Shown: positions 9,828 to 18,996 of the stretch, one piece after another
Layout of the letters: each line of letters begins with the position of its first letter
How positions within the stretch are numbered: position 1 is the stretch's first letter
Assembly (NCBI GenBank): GCA_016841945.1
Contig: JAENYC010000011.1
Span: forward strand, 1-64,000
DNA length: 64,000 bases
Origin: Haloplasma contractile
GTDB taxonomy: Bacteria > Bacillota_I > Bacilli_A > Haloplasmatales > Haloplasmataceae
Direction of reading: 5' to 3'
The notes under the pieces: model-generated
The model's database searches: none
Told to the model about the DNA's origin: nothing
The model's input: the letters and a program-made list of their open reading frames with translations, nothing else
Translations under genes and position numbers: made by a program

Positions 9828-9997
9828 AATAATCTCCTTTTTCTTAGTATCATATTCATTTTACTTTTATCGTTATAATTTGTCAATGTACTTAAATTGT
9901 ACTATTTTTTCAATTATCATCTCCTTTCTATATCGCCCTTACCACAACCCAAATGATATCATAAATTATAGTAAGCATTATAAAAAGGATGGTCTAG

Positions 9998-10189
9998 ATG
10001 GATTTAGATTTAAAAATGATTTTTTCTATTGTTGGTTTGGTTGAAGATATTAAAAAAACTTATCGAACTTTCGTCCATAAAGATAAGTCAAAGTATCAAC
10101 ACCCTCAATTTAAATATTTAAAAAATCGTTATCCACCTAACAGACGAAATATAAAGCCCCCTCCTAGAAATCATGGGTTTTGGATATAA
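9998..10189 (+). CDS. Small basic hypothetical protein (63 aa)
   Basis: The gene has a plausible start (AAAAAGG nine bases before ATG) and a TATAAT-rich region before it. The product is short, Lys/Pro/Arg-rich in its second half (KNRYPPNRRNIKPPPRNHG), with a hydrophobic patch (MIFSIVGLVEDI) at the N-terminus. No family is recognised. Its stop codon lies inside a 43-base perfect palindrome that probably ends the transcript. It stands divergently from the ABC exporter. It could be spurious, but start signal and terminator argue for a real gene. Confidence 0.5.
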   Translation: MDLDLKMIFSIVGLVEDIKKTYRTFVHKDKSKYQHPQFKYLKNRYPPNRRNIKPPPRNHGFWI

Positions 10190-10226
10190 TTTAAACAGAA
10201 GAAAGTTTCTTCTGTTTAAATTATAT
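10184..10226. terminator. 43-base perfect palindrome (21-bp arms), probable terminator
   Basis: The arms run 10184-10204 and 10206-10226 around a single central G, with core AACAGAAGAAA / TTTCTTCTGTT and AT-rich outer parts. It contains the TAA stop of the 63-aa gene. No long T-run follows, so termination would rely on the very stable hairpin, and another function is possible. Confidence 0.55.
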
Positions 10227-10293
10227 ATATGCCTATTCACTTTAAATATTTATGTCATACTTTATTATAGTATGATAATAGGAGGTTAACATC

Positions 10294-10431
10294 GTGTATA
10301 CCAAATATAGAAGGATACCAGCAGTGGGTAGGTTTTATTTAGGTCGTCTTTATGGAAATATATATCCCTACTATATGCCTTATTACATTTATCCTTATAA
10401 CTATTATTACTCACAACAATATATCCAATAG
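10294..10431 (+). CDS. Tyrosine-rich small protein (45 aa)
   Basis: A GTG start follows AGGAGG with eight bases of spacing, and TATTAT/TATGATAAT promoter-like boxes lie just upstream. The 45-aa product is extremely Tyr-rich: 14 Tyr, mostly in the second half (YPYYMPYYIYPYNYYY). The N-terminal third is basic (YTKYRRIPAVGRFYLGRL). Such Tyr-rich short proteins recall spore coat or cell-surface structural proteins, but no homology can be shown. It stands alone between the 63-aa gene and the convergent MFS gene. Confidence 0.5.
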   Translation: MYTKYRRIPAVGRFYLGRLYGNIYPYYMPYYIYPYNYYYSQQYIQ

Positions 10432-10450
10432 AATAGTAGGATTGTAAACA

Positions 10451-11734
10451 TTATTTCGCTTCGTCAAAATCAGGTATCTCATTTTCAATATTCCTTATTT
10501 TTTTAATTATATATCCCAATAAACAAATTAGTGCACCTAGTATTCCACTAATAAAAAACATAAATCCCATACCAGAGCCTTTATCTTGTCCAACTAAAAA
10601 AGAAAAAACAGTAGGTTTCAAAAACATCGGCTCAAATACATAATCGGCTAAAAAACCACCGAGTAAAAAACCTATGGGCATCATCGATAAGTTAAACATT
10701 CCTTTTATAGAAAATATTCTACCTTGTATGCTCGGTTTTATTTTAGATTGCCACAAAGCATTTTCTGCACCCATTAATAACGGTAAGAAAATAGATGATA
10801 ATATCGCTGCAGTTATCCAAACATATACTGACTGTCCAACTCCCATCAATATATCACCTAATAAAAACGAAGCACCACCAGCCAGTAAAATTGTCAATAT
10901 TTTTTTCTTTGGCACACCAAATATACTGACAACAATACTACCAATAACGCCACCGACTCCAAGTGATGTTTGTACCATCCCTAATATTACCTCATTTTTA
11001 TTTGTTTTTGCCAATATGTAAGCAGGTAATATACCAAAGTAAGTCGTTGCCGCTATTAAGTTGATAAATATATATATGATCATTAAATAAAAGAGACCCT
11101 TCCGTTCATATAGATAATGTAGACTAAATTTTATATCTTTAAATATATGAACTCTTTCTATCAATTGCTTTTTCATTATTTGAGGTATAGATACCAATAG
11201 TAAAGAAGATACCGCGAAACTAAATGTGATGATATCAATTAACATAATACCTGTAAAACCTATGATTCCTAATAAAGCACCGGTTAAAATTGGTGCAGCA
11301 ATTTGTGCTGCATTTGATGAAAATGATCGCATTCCACTTGCCTTAGCATATTTTTCTTTAGGAATCAATAAAGTGATAGAACTTGTATAAGCTGGTACTT
11401 GAAAGGCTTCTAAAGCAGATGATAAGGCTTGAAAGACAAATAAATACCAAATATACATTTGATCAGATAGAAAAGCTACTAGTAATAAAATAGTAAAACA
11501 TCCCGCTAATAAATCGGATAAAATCATAATCTTTTTACGGTCCCATCGGTCAATTAATACCCCAGCGAAGGGACTTAATAATATATAGGGTGCATAAGCG
11601 AAAAAACCTAATAAGGCAGTTGTTGATGCTTTACCAGTTTGATTATAGGCCCATATTAAAAATGCAAATCTGGTCATATTAGACCCCATTAAAGATAGGA
11701 ATTGACCAGACCATATTAATGTAAACTTCTTCAT
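10451..11734 (-). CDS. MFS exporter, macrolide-efflux (MefA/EntS-like) type
   Basis: The 427-aa protein has twelve hydrophobic helices with the MFS motif between TM2 and TM3 (GVLIDRWDRKKIM). The opening FTLIWSGQFLSLMGSNMTRFA and the NALWQS segment in the second half are typical of the MFS_3 group (MefA, EntS). It is expected to be a proton-driven exporter in the cytoplasmic membrane; substrate is unknown. It lies 15 bases after the membrane protein at 11750, so the two may be cotranscribed. Confidence 0.85.
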   Translation of the reverse strand: MKKFTLIWSGQFLSLMGSNMTRFAFLIWAYNQTGKASTTALLGFFAYAPYILLSPFAGVLIDRWDRKKIMILSDLLAGCFTILLLVAFLSDQMYIWYLFVFQALSSALEAFQVPAYTSSITLLIPKEKYAKASGMRSFSSNAAQIAAPILTGALLGIIGFTGIMLIDIITFSFAVSSLLLVSIPQIMKKQLIERVHIFKDIKFSLHYLYERKGLFYLMIIYIFINLIAATTYFGILPAYILAKTNKNEVILGMVQTSLGVGGVIGSIVVSIFGVPKKKILTILLAGGASFLLGDILMGVGQSVYVWITAAILSSIFLPLLMGAENALWQSKIKPSIQGRIFSIKGMFNLSMMPIGFLLGGFLADYVFEPMFLKPTVFSFLVGQDKGSGMGFMFFISGILGALICLLGYIIKKIRNIENEIPDFDEAK

Positions 11735-11749
11735 AAAACCAATCCTTAT

Positions 11750-12604
11750 TTATTGCTCATTTTTAGTTGAATAATAATGTATACTTGAAGCAATTAATTT
11801 AATTAATAAACCTAATCCACCAAAACCAGTTAATACAGCACCTTTAATACGCTCTTCTATAATATAGTTTTTTAGTGTATCAGGGCTAATACTACTATAC
11901 TGTTCAAAAACCCAATCATGTACTGTTTCCGTTGCATGGCTCAAGATGTATAATCCATATATAAAAACAACTAATAATATAAGATTCGTAATACAATGTA
12001 TAAATCTTTTATCTATTATCATCTTTTTGACTTGATTAACAAAATCATTGGGATATTCCATATTCTTTGTGATGTTGAGTTTATCAAAAACAAAAAATAC
12101 AAGTGGAAAGGTAAGTGCTAAAATAATAATATAAATAATACTAAAATTAAAAAGTTCATAAGATATATAAGCATTAATTACAACAGCTAATAAATAACCA
12201 ATAAAAAATAATTGTATTTTAGAGAATGGTTTTTTAGTGAGTAAGTGAAATAAATAAGGGACTAAAAAGAAATAGATAGTAACTCCAGAAAACGCTAATA
12301 TGATAGATGGGATTTCAGAGTTGTCTGCATAACTCAATACTTGAATCAACATAACAATAATAAGCGCGATATAAATGATTGTATTAAATATAGTAATGTT
12401 TCTTTTATTTTTTATAGCATGATAAAAACTCATCAACCCTAATATTGATAAATAAAAAATAAATGAGATAATGAGTGGTGCTAGAAAATTCACACCAGGG
12501 ATTTTAGGCTTGATAACATTTGTGGTTAGAAAAATCAGGGTATAAATCAGATATATTAAGTATATCATTATAAAATTAATACTGTGTTTTATCAAAGTTT
12601 TCAT
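11750..12604 (-). CDS. Hypothetical polytopic membrane protein
   Basis: The 284-aa protein is nearly all hydrophobic, with about eight predicted membrane segments, and ends in a short charged tail (YYSTKNEQ). No motif is recognised. GGAGG precedes the ATG. It is upstream of and close to the MFS exporter (15-base gap), which suggests cotranscription; a role in efflux or envelope is guesswork. Confidence 0.7.
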   Translation of the reverse strand: MKTLIKHSINFIMIYLIYLIYTLIFLTTNVIKPKIPGVNFLAPLIISFIFYLSILGLMSFYHAIKNKRNITIFNTIIYIALIIVMLIQVLSYADNSEIPSIILAFSGVTIYFFLVPYLFHLLTKKPFSKIQLFFIGYLLAVVINAYISYELFNFSIIYIIILALTFPLVFFVFDKLNITKNMEYPNDFVNQVKKMIIDKRFIHCITNLILLVVFIYGLYILSHATETVHDWVFEQYSSISPDTLKNYIIEERIKGAVLTGFGGLGLLIKLIASSIHYYSTKNEQ

Positions 12605-12710
12605 AATTCCTCCAAAAAAATATTTTCATAAACATTATAACATTCTTATTTAATAAAAAAAAGAGATATCTAATTATATCAAAAAATAAGACTGCTTATA
12701 TAAAACAATC

Positions 12711-13361
12711 TTATTTTAATATTATGTATTTAAATATTGTCCAATAATGAAAACAAGTACCAATCATAACACAAATATGAAATAGTTCATGAGAACCAAA
12801 TTTTAATGATAGATTTGGTTTTTTTATTCCATATATGATACCACCTATAGTGTATACAATCCCTCCTAGTATTAACCATATAACACCTTTAATTGATATA
12901 GATAAATATAGCGGATAGATGGCAACTATCGCTAGCCACCCCATCATGATATAAATAGTAGTCTTTATAAACCGTGGCATATTGATATAAAAAATTGATA
13001 TCATGACTCCAACTATCGCAAAAGACCAAATAATTGTTGTTAATGTCCATTTCCATGTACCTTCTAAACCTAATAAACAAAATGGTGTATAAGTACCCGC
13101 GATGAGAATATAAATCATGGAATGATCCACTTTCTTTAAATGATAAATCAGTTTATCACTGCCGTTTACCATATGATAGATACCACTAGCTGTATATAAC
13201 AATACCATACTTATTCCAAAAATGGTGATGGATAGAATACTTGTTAGTGAATGATTTTCATTAATTGTAGTAATTAATAATACAATTAAGCCGATACTTG
13301 CTAAAAATGCTCCAACTAAATGCGTTAAAGCATTAATTGGTTCACGTAATTTACTTTTCAT
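12711..13361 (-). CDS. Hemolysin III family membrane protein (YqfA/PAQR-like)
   Basis: The 216-aa, seven-helix protein shows the family's conserved pattern: REPINALTHLVGA at the start, YHM in TM2-3, KKVDHSMIYILIAGTYTPFCL, and FGSHELFHICVMIGTCFHY near the end. The conserved His residues correspond to the zinc site of PAQR proteins. Bacterial members were named after B. cereus hemolysin III, but a lytic role is generally unproven. The gene is ten bases after the ABC ATPase at 13372, so they may share a transcript. Confidence 0.92.
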   Translation of the reverse strand: MKSKLREPINALTHLVGAFLASIGLIVLLITTINENHSLTSILSITIFGISMVLLYTASGIYHMVNGSDKLIYHLKKVDHSMIYILIAGTYTPFCLLGLEGTWKWTLTTIIWSFAIVGVMISIFYINMPRFIKTTIYIMMGWLAIVAIYPLYLSISIKGVIWLILGGIVYTIGGIIYGIKKPNLSLKFGSHELFHICVMIGTCFHYWTIFKYIILK

Positions 13362-13371
13362 GAAACACTCC

Positions 13372-14028
13372 TTATTTTAACAACAATGCCATAATCCTTT
13401 TTTCATATTGAAGTGAATTATGAAACATGTTTTGAATTTCTTTTATTTTACCACGATGTAAGACAAATAATTCATCTGCAATATCAAAACCAAAATAAAT
13501 GAGATTAGTCGCGATAAGAATTGTCTTTTGTTCTTCCTTTAATATTTTAATTAATTTCATGACTAATAATTGGGATTTTCTATCCAACCCTCTAAAGGGT
13601 TCATCTAATAAAATGGTATGACTATTAAGACAGAGAGCACTTAAAAGCACTAAAACATTTTGTGTATATAAACTGGTATCTTTAATGATATGATGAAGAT
13701 CTTTTTTTATACCAATACTGTCAATTAATCGATATACCAAATCATTAGTTTCATTTCCCCCTAATGATAACAACATTTCTACATATTCAATACCTGATAA
13801 AGATTTTGAAAAATCAGGTAACTGATTAATGTAACGACATTTATCATCTGTTTTTATATTTCCTTTATAATCTCTTATACTATTCCCTATACATTTAAGT
13901 AATGTTGATTTTCCACAACCTTTTAAACCAAGTAAAACACCTACTTTACCTTCATCTAGTTTAAAGGTAATGTTTTTTAAAACTTTTTTTGATTTAAAAT
14001 CAAACGAAACATTTTTACAATTAATCAT
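13372..14028 (-). CDS. Lone ABC ATP-binding protein with degenerate signature
   Basis: The 218-aa protein has a variant Walker A (GLKGCGKST), Walker B with Glu (TILLDEP) and D-loop (GLD), but the signature LSGGQ is replaced by SLYTQN, and no permease gene is adjacent. Such ATPases can serve ABC-2 exporters encoded elsewhere or act as non-transport regulators. The ATG at 14034 directly abuts AGGAGG, so the second ATG (14028) is the start. The 220-base upstream region contains an inverted repeat TTTACAT-TT-ATGTAAA (14152-14167) and a second dyad AATATGA/TCATATT, possible operators. Confidence 0.75.
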   Translation of the reverse strand: MINCKNVSFDFKSKKVLKNITFKLDEGKVGVLLGLKGCGKSTLLKCIGNSIRDYKGNIKTDDKCRYINQLPDFSKSLSGIEYVEMLLSLGGNETNDLVYRLIDSIGIKKDLHHIIKDTSLYTQNVLVLLSALCLNSHTILLDEPFRGLDRKSQLLVMKLIKILKEEQKTILIATNLIYFGFDIADELFVLHRGKIKEIQNMFHNSLQYEKRIMALLLK

Positions 14029-14151
14029 TTTCATCCTCCTATGAAATATAAGTTATGGGTTTAATACTACTAATATGATATGTCAATATGTGTCATATTA
14101 TTTACATTATCTATTTTTATTTAATTTATAGCACAATCACACCGACAAATA

Positions 14152-14167
14152 TTTACATTTATGTAAA
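14152..14167. promoter_or_regulatory. Palindrome upstream of the lone ABC ATPase, possible operator
   Basis: TTTACAT, two bases, ATGTAAA forms a perfect 7-bp inverted repeat in the 230-base gap between the ABC ATPase start and the TldE terminator; TTTACAT occurs again at 14172-14178 within TTTACATTTATT. The spacing fits a dimeric repressor such as a GntR- or PadR-type protein. No other gene is seen in this gap. Confidence 0.35.
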
Positions 14168-14220
14168 CTACTTTACATTTATTATTTCATATTAGAAAGA
14201 AAATGTCAATCATTTTATAT

Positions 14221-14249
14221 AAAAAAGGGATTAGCAAAATGCTAATCCC
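14221..14249 (-). terminator. Intrinsic terminator after tldE
   Basis: GGGATTAGC / GCTAATCCC with a five-base loop is followed on the minus strand by six T. It lies ten bases after the TldE stop codon. Confidence 0.85.
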
Positions 14250-14258
14250 ATTATTATT

Positions 14259-15551
14259 CTATTTACCTGACACTAAAACATCCTTAATTTTAATATATGG
14301 ATATATGTGACTACCAAAATCAATTGTCTCTTTTGATATTTCAGTAATATTACTTAAAGCTTCTCTTAAGTTCGTCGCAATCATCGTTTCATTCAATGGG
14401 AATTTGATTTCTCCGTCCTCTATATAATAACTATTTTTTAATACTAATGATAAATCGCCATTATTATTTGGATTTCCACCAGAAACACGATTGACAAGTA
14501 CTCCTTTTTTCACTGATTTAACCATATCCTTAAAAGATTGGCTACCTGGTTCTATTATATAACCGCCACCACTATTATTGGCTCTTGTTAAACCAGTTTT
14601 ATTTGCACCATATTGTGATAATAGATACGATTTTAATACACCTTTATCTATAATCGTCATATCTTTGGCTTCAAAACCATCACTAGTTATATGATAACCA
14701 TTTGCTATTCTTTCACTTCTTGGTGCTGCATGAAGCGTTAAGATTGGACTTGCAACTTGTTCATCTAATTTATCTTTTAATAAACTCGTGTTTGAAATTA
14801 AAGGCATATCTGTTAAATAACAGCCGACATAAAAACTAATAAACATATCAACACAATCTGGTGTTAATATAACATCACCTTTAAATTTACCATCTATACC
14901 TTGGGTCTCGATTTGTCCAATCGTTTCATCTAATACTCGTTTTAAAGACCCATAGCTTAATAAATCATTTTCTAATTTTCTTAAATGATAACCTGAATAA
15001 TTAAATGATGAACTCTTACTTCCAACTTTCGCTGCAAATAAACTAGAAAAATCATAAATGCCTTTTGTTTCTTTAAAATCTACACCATTTGTATTCATTA
15101 AATACTTAGTGCTTAATGTAAAACTAATCGCAGTATCCATTAAATTAATCGTCGGATATTGCTTTTTAATATTGTTTACATATTGATTTAATAACTCATA
15201 CATTTTATCTAAATCAGGTTCACTATCACCAATGGTAAATTCTTTTTTATCTTGCTTAGCTGCAATATCATAAGCTTCATCAGATTCTGAATTGTCGCAT
15301 ATATCAAGTACCGATTCTAATGCTTCATCAACAGACTGTACATCAGTTTTATTAATCGAAATAGAACCTTTTTTATGATCCTTAATAACCTTTACTAGAT
15401 AAGTGTTATCAATGGTTGTTCGAAGTAATGATATTTCACCATTATCAAGATTTAACTCATACTTTCTTTTTTGTGAAACACTACATTGACATTTATCCAC
15501 TTGGTCTTTCATTTTTTCAATGGTATACTTTAAAATTTCATTATCAATCAT
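14259..15551 (-). CDS. tldE: TldE/PmbA-like metalloprotease subunit
   Basis: The 430-aa cytoplasmic protein belongs to the TldD/PmbA family and lacks the HExxxH motif, as expected for TldE, which forms a heterodimer with TldD. Conserved pieces include the N-terminal coiled section, LTPDCVDMF and the C-terminal SGGNPNNNGDLSLVLKNSYYIEDGEI. TldD/TldE removes leader peptides or degrades unfolded peptides such as microcin B17 precursor and CcdA. It begins one base after the tldD stop with GGGGG eight bases ahead. The pair is an operon ending in a strong terminator. Confidence 0.93.
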   Translation of the reverse strand: MIDNEILKYTIEKMKDQVDKCQCSVSQKRKYELNLDNGEISLLRTTIDNTYLVKVIKDHKKGSISINKTDVQSVDEALESVLDICDNSESDEAYDIAAKQDKKEFTIGDSEPDLDKMYELLNQYVNNIKKQYPTINLMDTAISFTLSTKYLMNTNGVDFKETKGIYDFSSLFAAKVGSKSSSFNYSGYHLRKLENDLLSYGSLKRVLDETIGQIETQGIDGKFKGDVILTPDCVDMFISFYVGCYLTDMPLISNTSLLKDKLDEQVASPILTLHAAPRSERIANGYHITSDGFEAKDMTIIDKGVLKSYLLSQYGANKTGLTRANNSGGGYIIEPGSQSFKDMVKSVKKGVLVNRVSGGNPNNNGDLSLVLKNSYYIEDGEIKFPLNETMIATNLREALSNITEISKETIDFGSHIYPYIKIKDVLVSGK

Positions 15552-15552
15552 C

Positions 15553-16932
15553 TTATTCGCCCCCTATATTAACTTTACATTTAATTGAAGGACCACCCAT
15601 ACCAACAGGAATAGGTTGTTTTTTACCACACATACCACCAGCTCCAGCCCATTTCATTTCATCTGAAACAGCCGTGATACTTTGTAGCACATCAAATGCG
15701 ATACCTGAGATTGTGGTATCTTTAATTGCTTTTCCTAGTTTTCCATTTTTGATTTCATATCCCATTGTAATCGCAAAAGTAAATTCACTGGTTGTATCTG
15801 CTTGACCATTAGAAGTTTTCATCAGATAATAGCCATCTTCAATAGAGGCTATCATTTCTTTTAGTTTACTTTCACCAGGCAATATAGCCGTATTACGCAT
15901 ACGAATAAGTGGTTCATCACTAAATTGCCAAGCCCTCGCATTTCCTTTTGGTGTTGTATTGAATTTACGTGCACTTTCTTTATTATGCATATAATTTTTT
16001 AATATGCCATTTTCAATAATGACAACATCTTCAGCGACCGTCCCCTCATCATCCATAAAGATAGGAATTGCTAAGGTTTCTCCATTATAGGTATGTGCAA
16101 AATCTACCAGTGAAACAAGTGGGCTTGCAACTTGTTTATTCATGTATTCACCAGCAATAGAACCACCTAATACTAAATCAGCCTCTGTTGTATGTCCGAT
16201 GGCTTCATGTGCTAAAATTCCTGCGATTTTAGAATCTAAAATAACTTCTTTTAAACCTGATTTGGCATTTACGCCTTCACTCTTATCAATCAATTCTTGA
16301 TACAATGCATCAATATCTTCAAATAGTTCACTTGGATTCTTTAAGTGTTCTTGTGGCTCACCCGGACCTCCAAAAACTTCATAGATATTAACAGGTGCAC
16401 CATCTTTCATTAAGGTAAGTTGTACAACTATCGCTGTTGTAGGAACAAATGAATAAAAATTAGATTCATCCGATGTGATGAGTGTTTTCTCCATCGATAA
16501 TCCACGCATCCCCACATATCGTTGTGCTAAAGTAGGATACTTTTCTTTAATGTAATCGTCAATTTCCTTTAAATATGCTTTTATTCCTCTTTGTGTTAAC
16601 GCAGTCTTTTTTGATCTGAAGTCTTTTTCCATATTTCCTACTGTTTTAGGAAGAAAATCCTTGCGAAGGTCTAATCTTGAATTAAGAAAAAGTGCATTAT
16701 TATTGGCTGCTTTTAATACCTCCTTCACACTAGCGTCATCAACTTCAGAATTAGATGCAAAGCCCCATGAACCACTCTTATAAACTCTAGCACTTACACC
16801 ATTATTCGTCGTTTTAGAGTTTGAAATCATGTTTCCATTCATAAAGCCCATATTCAATTGCTTATTCTCTTGAACTCTTAACTCGGTGTATTGAGTTAAG
16901 TCATCTAAATATTTTTTTAAGTCTCGAGACAT
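15553..16932 (-). CDS. tldD: TldD metalloprotease
   Basis: The 459-aa protein carries the zinc motif HEAIGH (His242, Glu243, His247) and the glycine-rich closing segment with a Cys (AGGMCGKKQPIPVGMGGP) that gives a further ligand in the family. It pairs with TldE encoded directly downstream. The dimer is a cytoplasmic protease acting on unfolded peptides and on leader peptides of RiPPs. No RiPP precursor is seen nearby. The start follows AGGGGG. Confidence 0.95.
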   Translation of the reverse strand: MSRDLKKYLDDLTQYTELRVQENKQLNMGFMNGNMISNSKTTNNGVSARVYKSGSWGFASNSEVDDASVKEVLKAANNNALFLNSRLDLRKDFLPKTVGNMEKDFRSKKTALTQRGIKAYLKEIDDYIKEKYPTLAQRYVGMRGLSMEKTLITSDESNFYSFVPTTAIVVQLTLMKDGAPVNIYEVFGGPGEPQEHLKNPSELFEDIDALYQELIDKSEGVNAKSGLKEVILDSKIAGILAHEAIGHTTEADLVLGGSIAGEYMNKQVASPLVSLVDFAHTYNGETLAIPIFMDDEGTVAEDVVIIENGILKNYMHNKESARKFNTTPKGNARAWQFSDEPLIRMRNTAILPGESKLKEMIASIEDGYYLMKTSNGQADTTSEFTFAITMGYEIKNGKLGKAIKDTTISGIAFDVLQSITAVSDEMKWAGAGGMCGKKQPIPVGMGGPSIKCKVNIGGE

Positions 16933-17017
16933 CTTTTATCCCCCTTTTTTTGTTTTTATAGGCATTTTAATCATATCAAATTAATCGTTAAATTAATAGT
17001 CTTTTGCTGGTAAATTT

Positions 17018-17797
17018 TCATTTTATCAAGCCATTCCATACTTTTAACACTTCTTTAATAGACCTGTTCATTTCATCTGCAAAACTTGAATTCGTTTTGA
17101 CAGCATAATGAAGTTGGGCATAATTTTTAGCTTCAAATGGATTATTTTCAGAAAAACGATTGTCTAAGTGTTTATACATGTCTTTTATACGCTTCTCATC
17201 TAAAATATTATACTTTTCATTAAATACAACATATTTTTTATCAAATCTAGTCCTAAATTTTTTTTTATAATCTTTGGGATAATAACCTAGACAGAGCATT
17301 GCAACAGGATAAGCATATCGTGGTATATTGAGTAATTCTTTATGTATTTCGTATTGTTCCATAATATCGCCGATATAACAAGAACCAATTCCAAGTGATT
17401 CAGCCGCAGTCACCGCATTAACTGATGCGATTAAAGCATCTTCTAAAGCCAATATAAAACTAGATTCACTAGGCCCTTGATATGTTCTTCCTGTTTTCTT
17501 ACAAAATTTTTCCACATCATTGATTCGATAATAATCAAACCATTTTTGATAATCAGCAACAAAAACAAGACATACCGGTGCGCTTTTAATAAAAGGTTGA
17601 TTATCACACGTTTGACTCAGTGTCTCCTTCATTTCATCATCTTTAATAACGATAATTGAATATGGCATCATATTTCCTGCAGTTGGTGCCTTAATCGCCA
17701 TATCTAAAATTAAATCTAAATGTTTATCACTTATCATTTCTTTTGCATATTTACGTAATGAACAACGATTATTTAAAACATCAATTATTTCATTCAT
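17018..17797 (-). CDS. Nitroreductase family NAD(P)H:FMN oxidoreductase
   Basis: The 259-aa flavoprotein has the family's N-terminal FMN site (NNRCSLRKYAKEMIS), the KAPTAGNMMPYSIIVIKD segment and SLGIGSCYIGDI for the phosphate side. Overall length and the C-terminal extension (about residues 190-259) fit the NfsA/FRP-type branch. It would reduce nitroaromatics, quinones or flavins with NAD(P)H in the cytoplasm. The gene is single, divergent from the DUF2975 operon, and starts after GGAGTG. Confidence 0.88.
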   Translation of the reverse strand: MNEIIDVLNNRCSLRKYAKEMISDKHLDLILDMAIKAPTAGNMMPYSIIVIKDDEMKETLSQTCDNQPFIKSAPVCLVFVADYQKWFDYYRINDVEKFCKKTGRTYQGPSESSFILALEDALIASVNAVTAAESLGIGSCYIGDIMEQYEIHKELLNIPRYAYPVAMLCLGYYPKDYKKKFRTRFDKKYVVFNEKYNILDEKRIKDMYKHLDNRFSENNPFEAKNYAQLHYAVKTNSSFADEMNRSIKEVLKVWNGLIK

Positions 17798-17860
17798 TCT
17801 ATCACTCCATTCACTATTAATTATATCAAAGGTTTAAAGTTTTTCTATTTTTTTTAATAA

Positions 17861-17923
17861 AATTATTGAAAAACAATAATTAATTGCATATAATAATAAT
17901 ATAATTATCAAAAAACAATAATT
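17861..17923 (+). promoter_or_regulatory. Promoter with two matching operators for the DUF2975/XRE operon
   Basis: A promoter TTGAAA-17-TATAAT lies at 17866-17894. Operator 1 (17861-17881) is a perfect palindrome AATTATTG-N5-CAATAATT over the -35 box. Operator 2 (17903-17923) has the same 3' arm and N5, with two changes in the left arm (AATTATCA), and covers the start region and Shine-Dalgarno. The copies are 42 bp apart, four helical turns. The best candidate ligand is the XRE protein encoded in the operon. Confidence 0.65.
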
Positions 17924-17933
17924 GGAGGCTTAT

Positions 17934-18995
17934 ATGTTTAATCGTTTATTTTACTTTATATATAATTTCCATAAAACTATTAAAGGTTGGATATTCATTT
18001 TTTTAATGTCTATCGTTCTTATTATTCTTGCATTTAATACCCAGATTAACATAAGAAATTCTTTTGTTTTAATTGAAATATTAACTTTTCCCTTTCAATT
18101 GATAAGTAAAGGTCTACAAGCATTAGCCCTTATAAATGCTTTCACAAATATTATCGCACTTATAATATTTATAGTAATATCTTCAATACCTATATTAATC
18201 TATATAATAAAATTTATTAAATATAAAAATGATTATAAAAACCCAATACTAAGTGGATTATTCTATTCTACGCTATCATTTTTAATAGGTTGCTCACTAT
18301 ACTTATTAATCAATCCATCTTTAATAAAAAATGCTCTTAATCATTTTACACCAATCACATCTGAAATTGCTCAATATATTACTGAGTTTCAAAAGTTTAT
18401 AAATATAGGACTTATTCATATCATTTATTGTTTTATTTTCATCTTCTTATCCTTTCGTTTTTTCCAATACATGAAAGAAAATAAACTCAATTTATTTAAT
18501 GCTTCAAAAATTCTATTAATCATCCAAAAGATAGCTTATGTCATTTTATATTTTATCGCCTTTTATTTTCTTCCTCTAGGGTTAAATAATAATTTAAGTT
18601 CAATTAATCATGAAGCATTTGGCGCTAAACATCTTTTATTTCTTGCAATCTTAAAATATATCTATCTATACATCATTTTAATCATAACCTGTTTCATTTT
18701 TAGGAAATTACATGATTTACTATCTAATTTTAAACAGGAATTATTATTTGAAAATATTAATGTCTTACTCCTTCAGAAAACAGCATTATTATTCATTATT
18801 AACTTAATTGTCGCATTAAGTTATCAAATTATACAAAATGGTTATCAAATCCTTTTTTCTGGGGAAATACAAAATATTGATATGGGATTTACATTACCTG
18901 TTACACATATACTACTCGCTTTAGTATTCAATTTATTATCACTTCTTATGTCACAAAGTTATAAAATATATAAGGAACATCGCTTAACCATTTGA
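17934..18995 (+). CDS. DUF2975-like membrane protein, long form
   Basis: The 353-aa integral membrane protein has about eight to nine hydrophobic segments. The C-terminal half resembles DUF2975 (YoaS) proteins, including the segment LLFENINVLLLQKTALLF and the charged ending YKEHRLTI; usual family length is about 160 aa, so the N-terminal half (residues 1-150) is an added membrane domain. TTG at 17922 also opens the frame but is part of the Shine-Dalgarno; GGAGG lies five bases before the ATG at 17934. The next gene is a YozG-like XRE regulator, the standard partner of DUF2975 genes. Function of the family is unknown. Confidence 0.75.
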   Translation: MFNRLFYFIYNFHKTIKGWIFIFLMSIVLIILAFNTQINIRNSFVLIEILTFPFQLISKGLQALALINAFTNIIALIIFIVISSIPILIYIIKFIKYKNDYKNPILSGLFYSTLSFLIGCSLYLLINPSLIKNALNHFTPITSEIAQYITEFQKFINIGLIHIIYCFIFIFLSFRFFQYMKENKLNLFNASKILLIIQKIAYVILYFIAFYFLPLGLNNNLSSINHEAFGAKHLLFLAILKYIYLYIILIITCFIFRKLHDLLSNFKQELLFENINVLLLQKTALLFIINLIVALSYQIIQNGYQILFSGEIQNIDMGFTLPVTHILLALVFNLLSLLMSQSYKIYKEHRLTI

Positions 18996-18996
18996 T

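Noticed and set aside
9811-10044. 77-codon plus-strand frame overlapping the ABC ATPase start and the 63-aa gene
   Set aside because: No Shine-Dalgarno; it overlaps better supported starts on both strands.
12660-12712. Hairpin AAAATAAGA / TCTTATTTT after the hemolysin III gene
   Set aside because: The loop is 17 bases long and the stem is all AT apart from one pair; I do not count it as a terminator.
17861-17923. CRISPR-like or iteron repeat
   Set aside because: Only two copies of one palindrome exist, placed around a promoter, which fits operators better.
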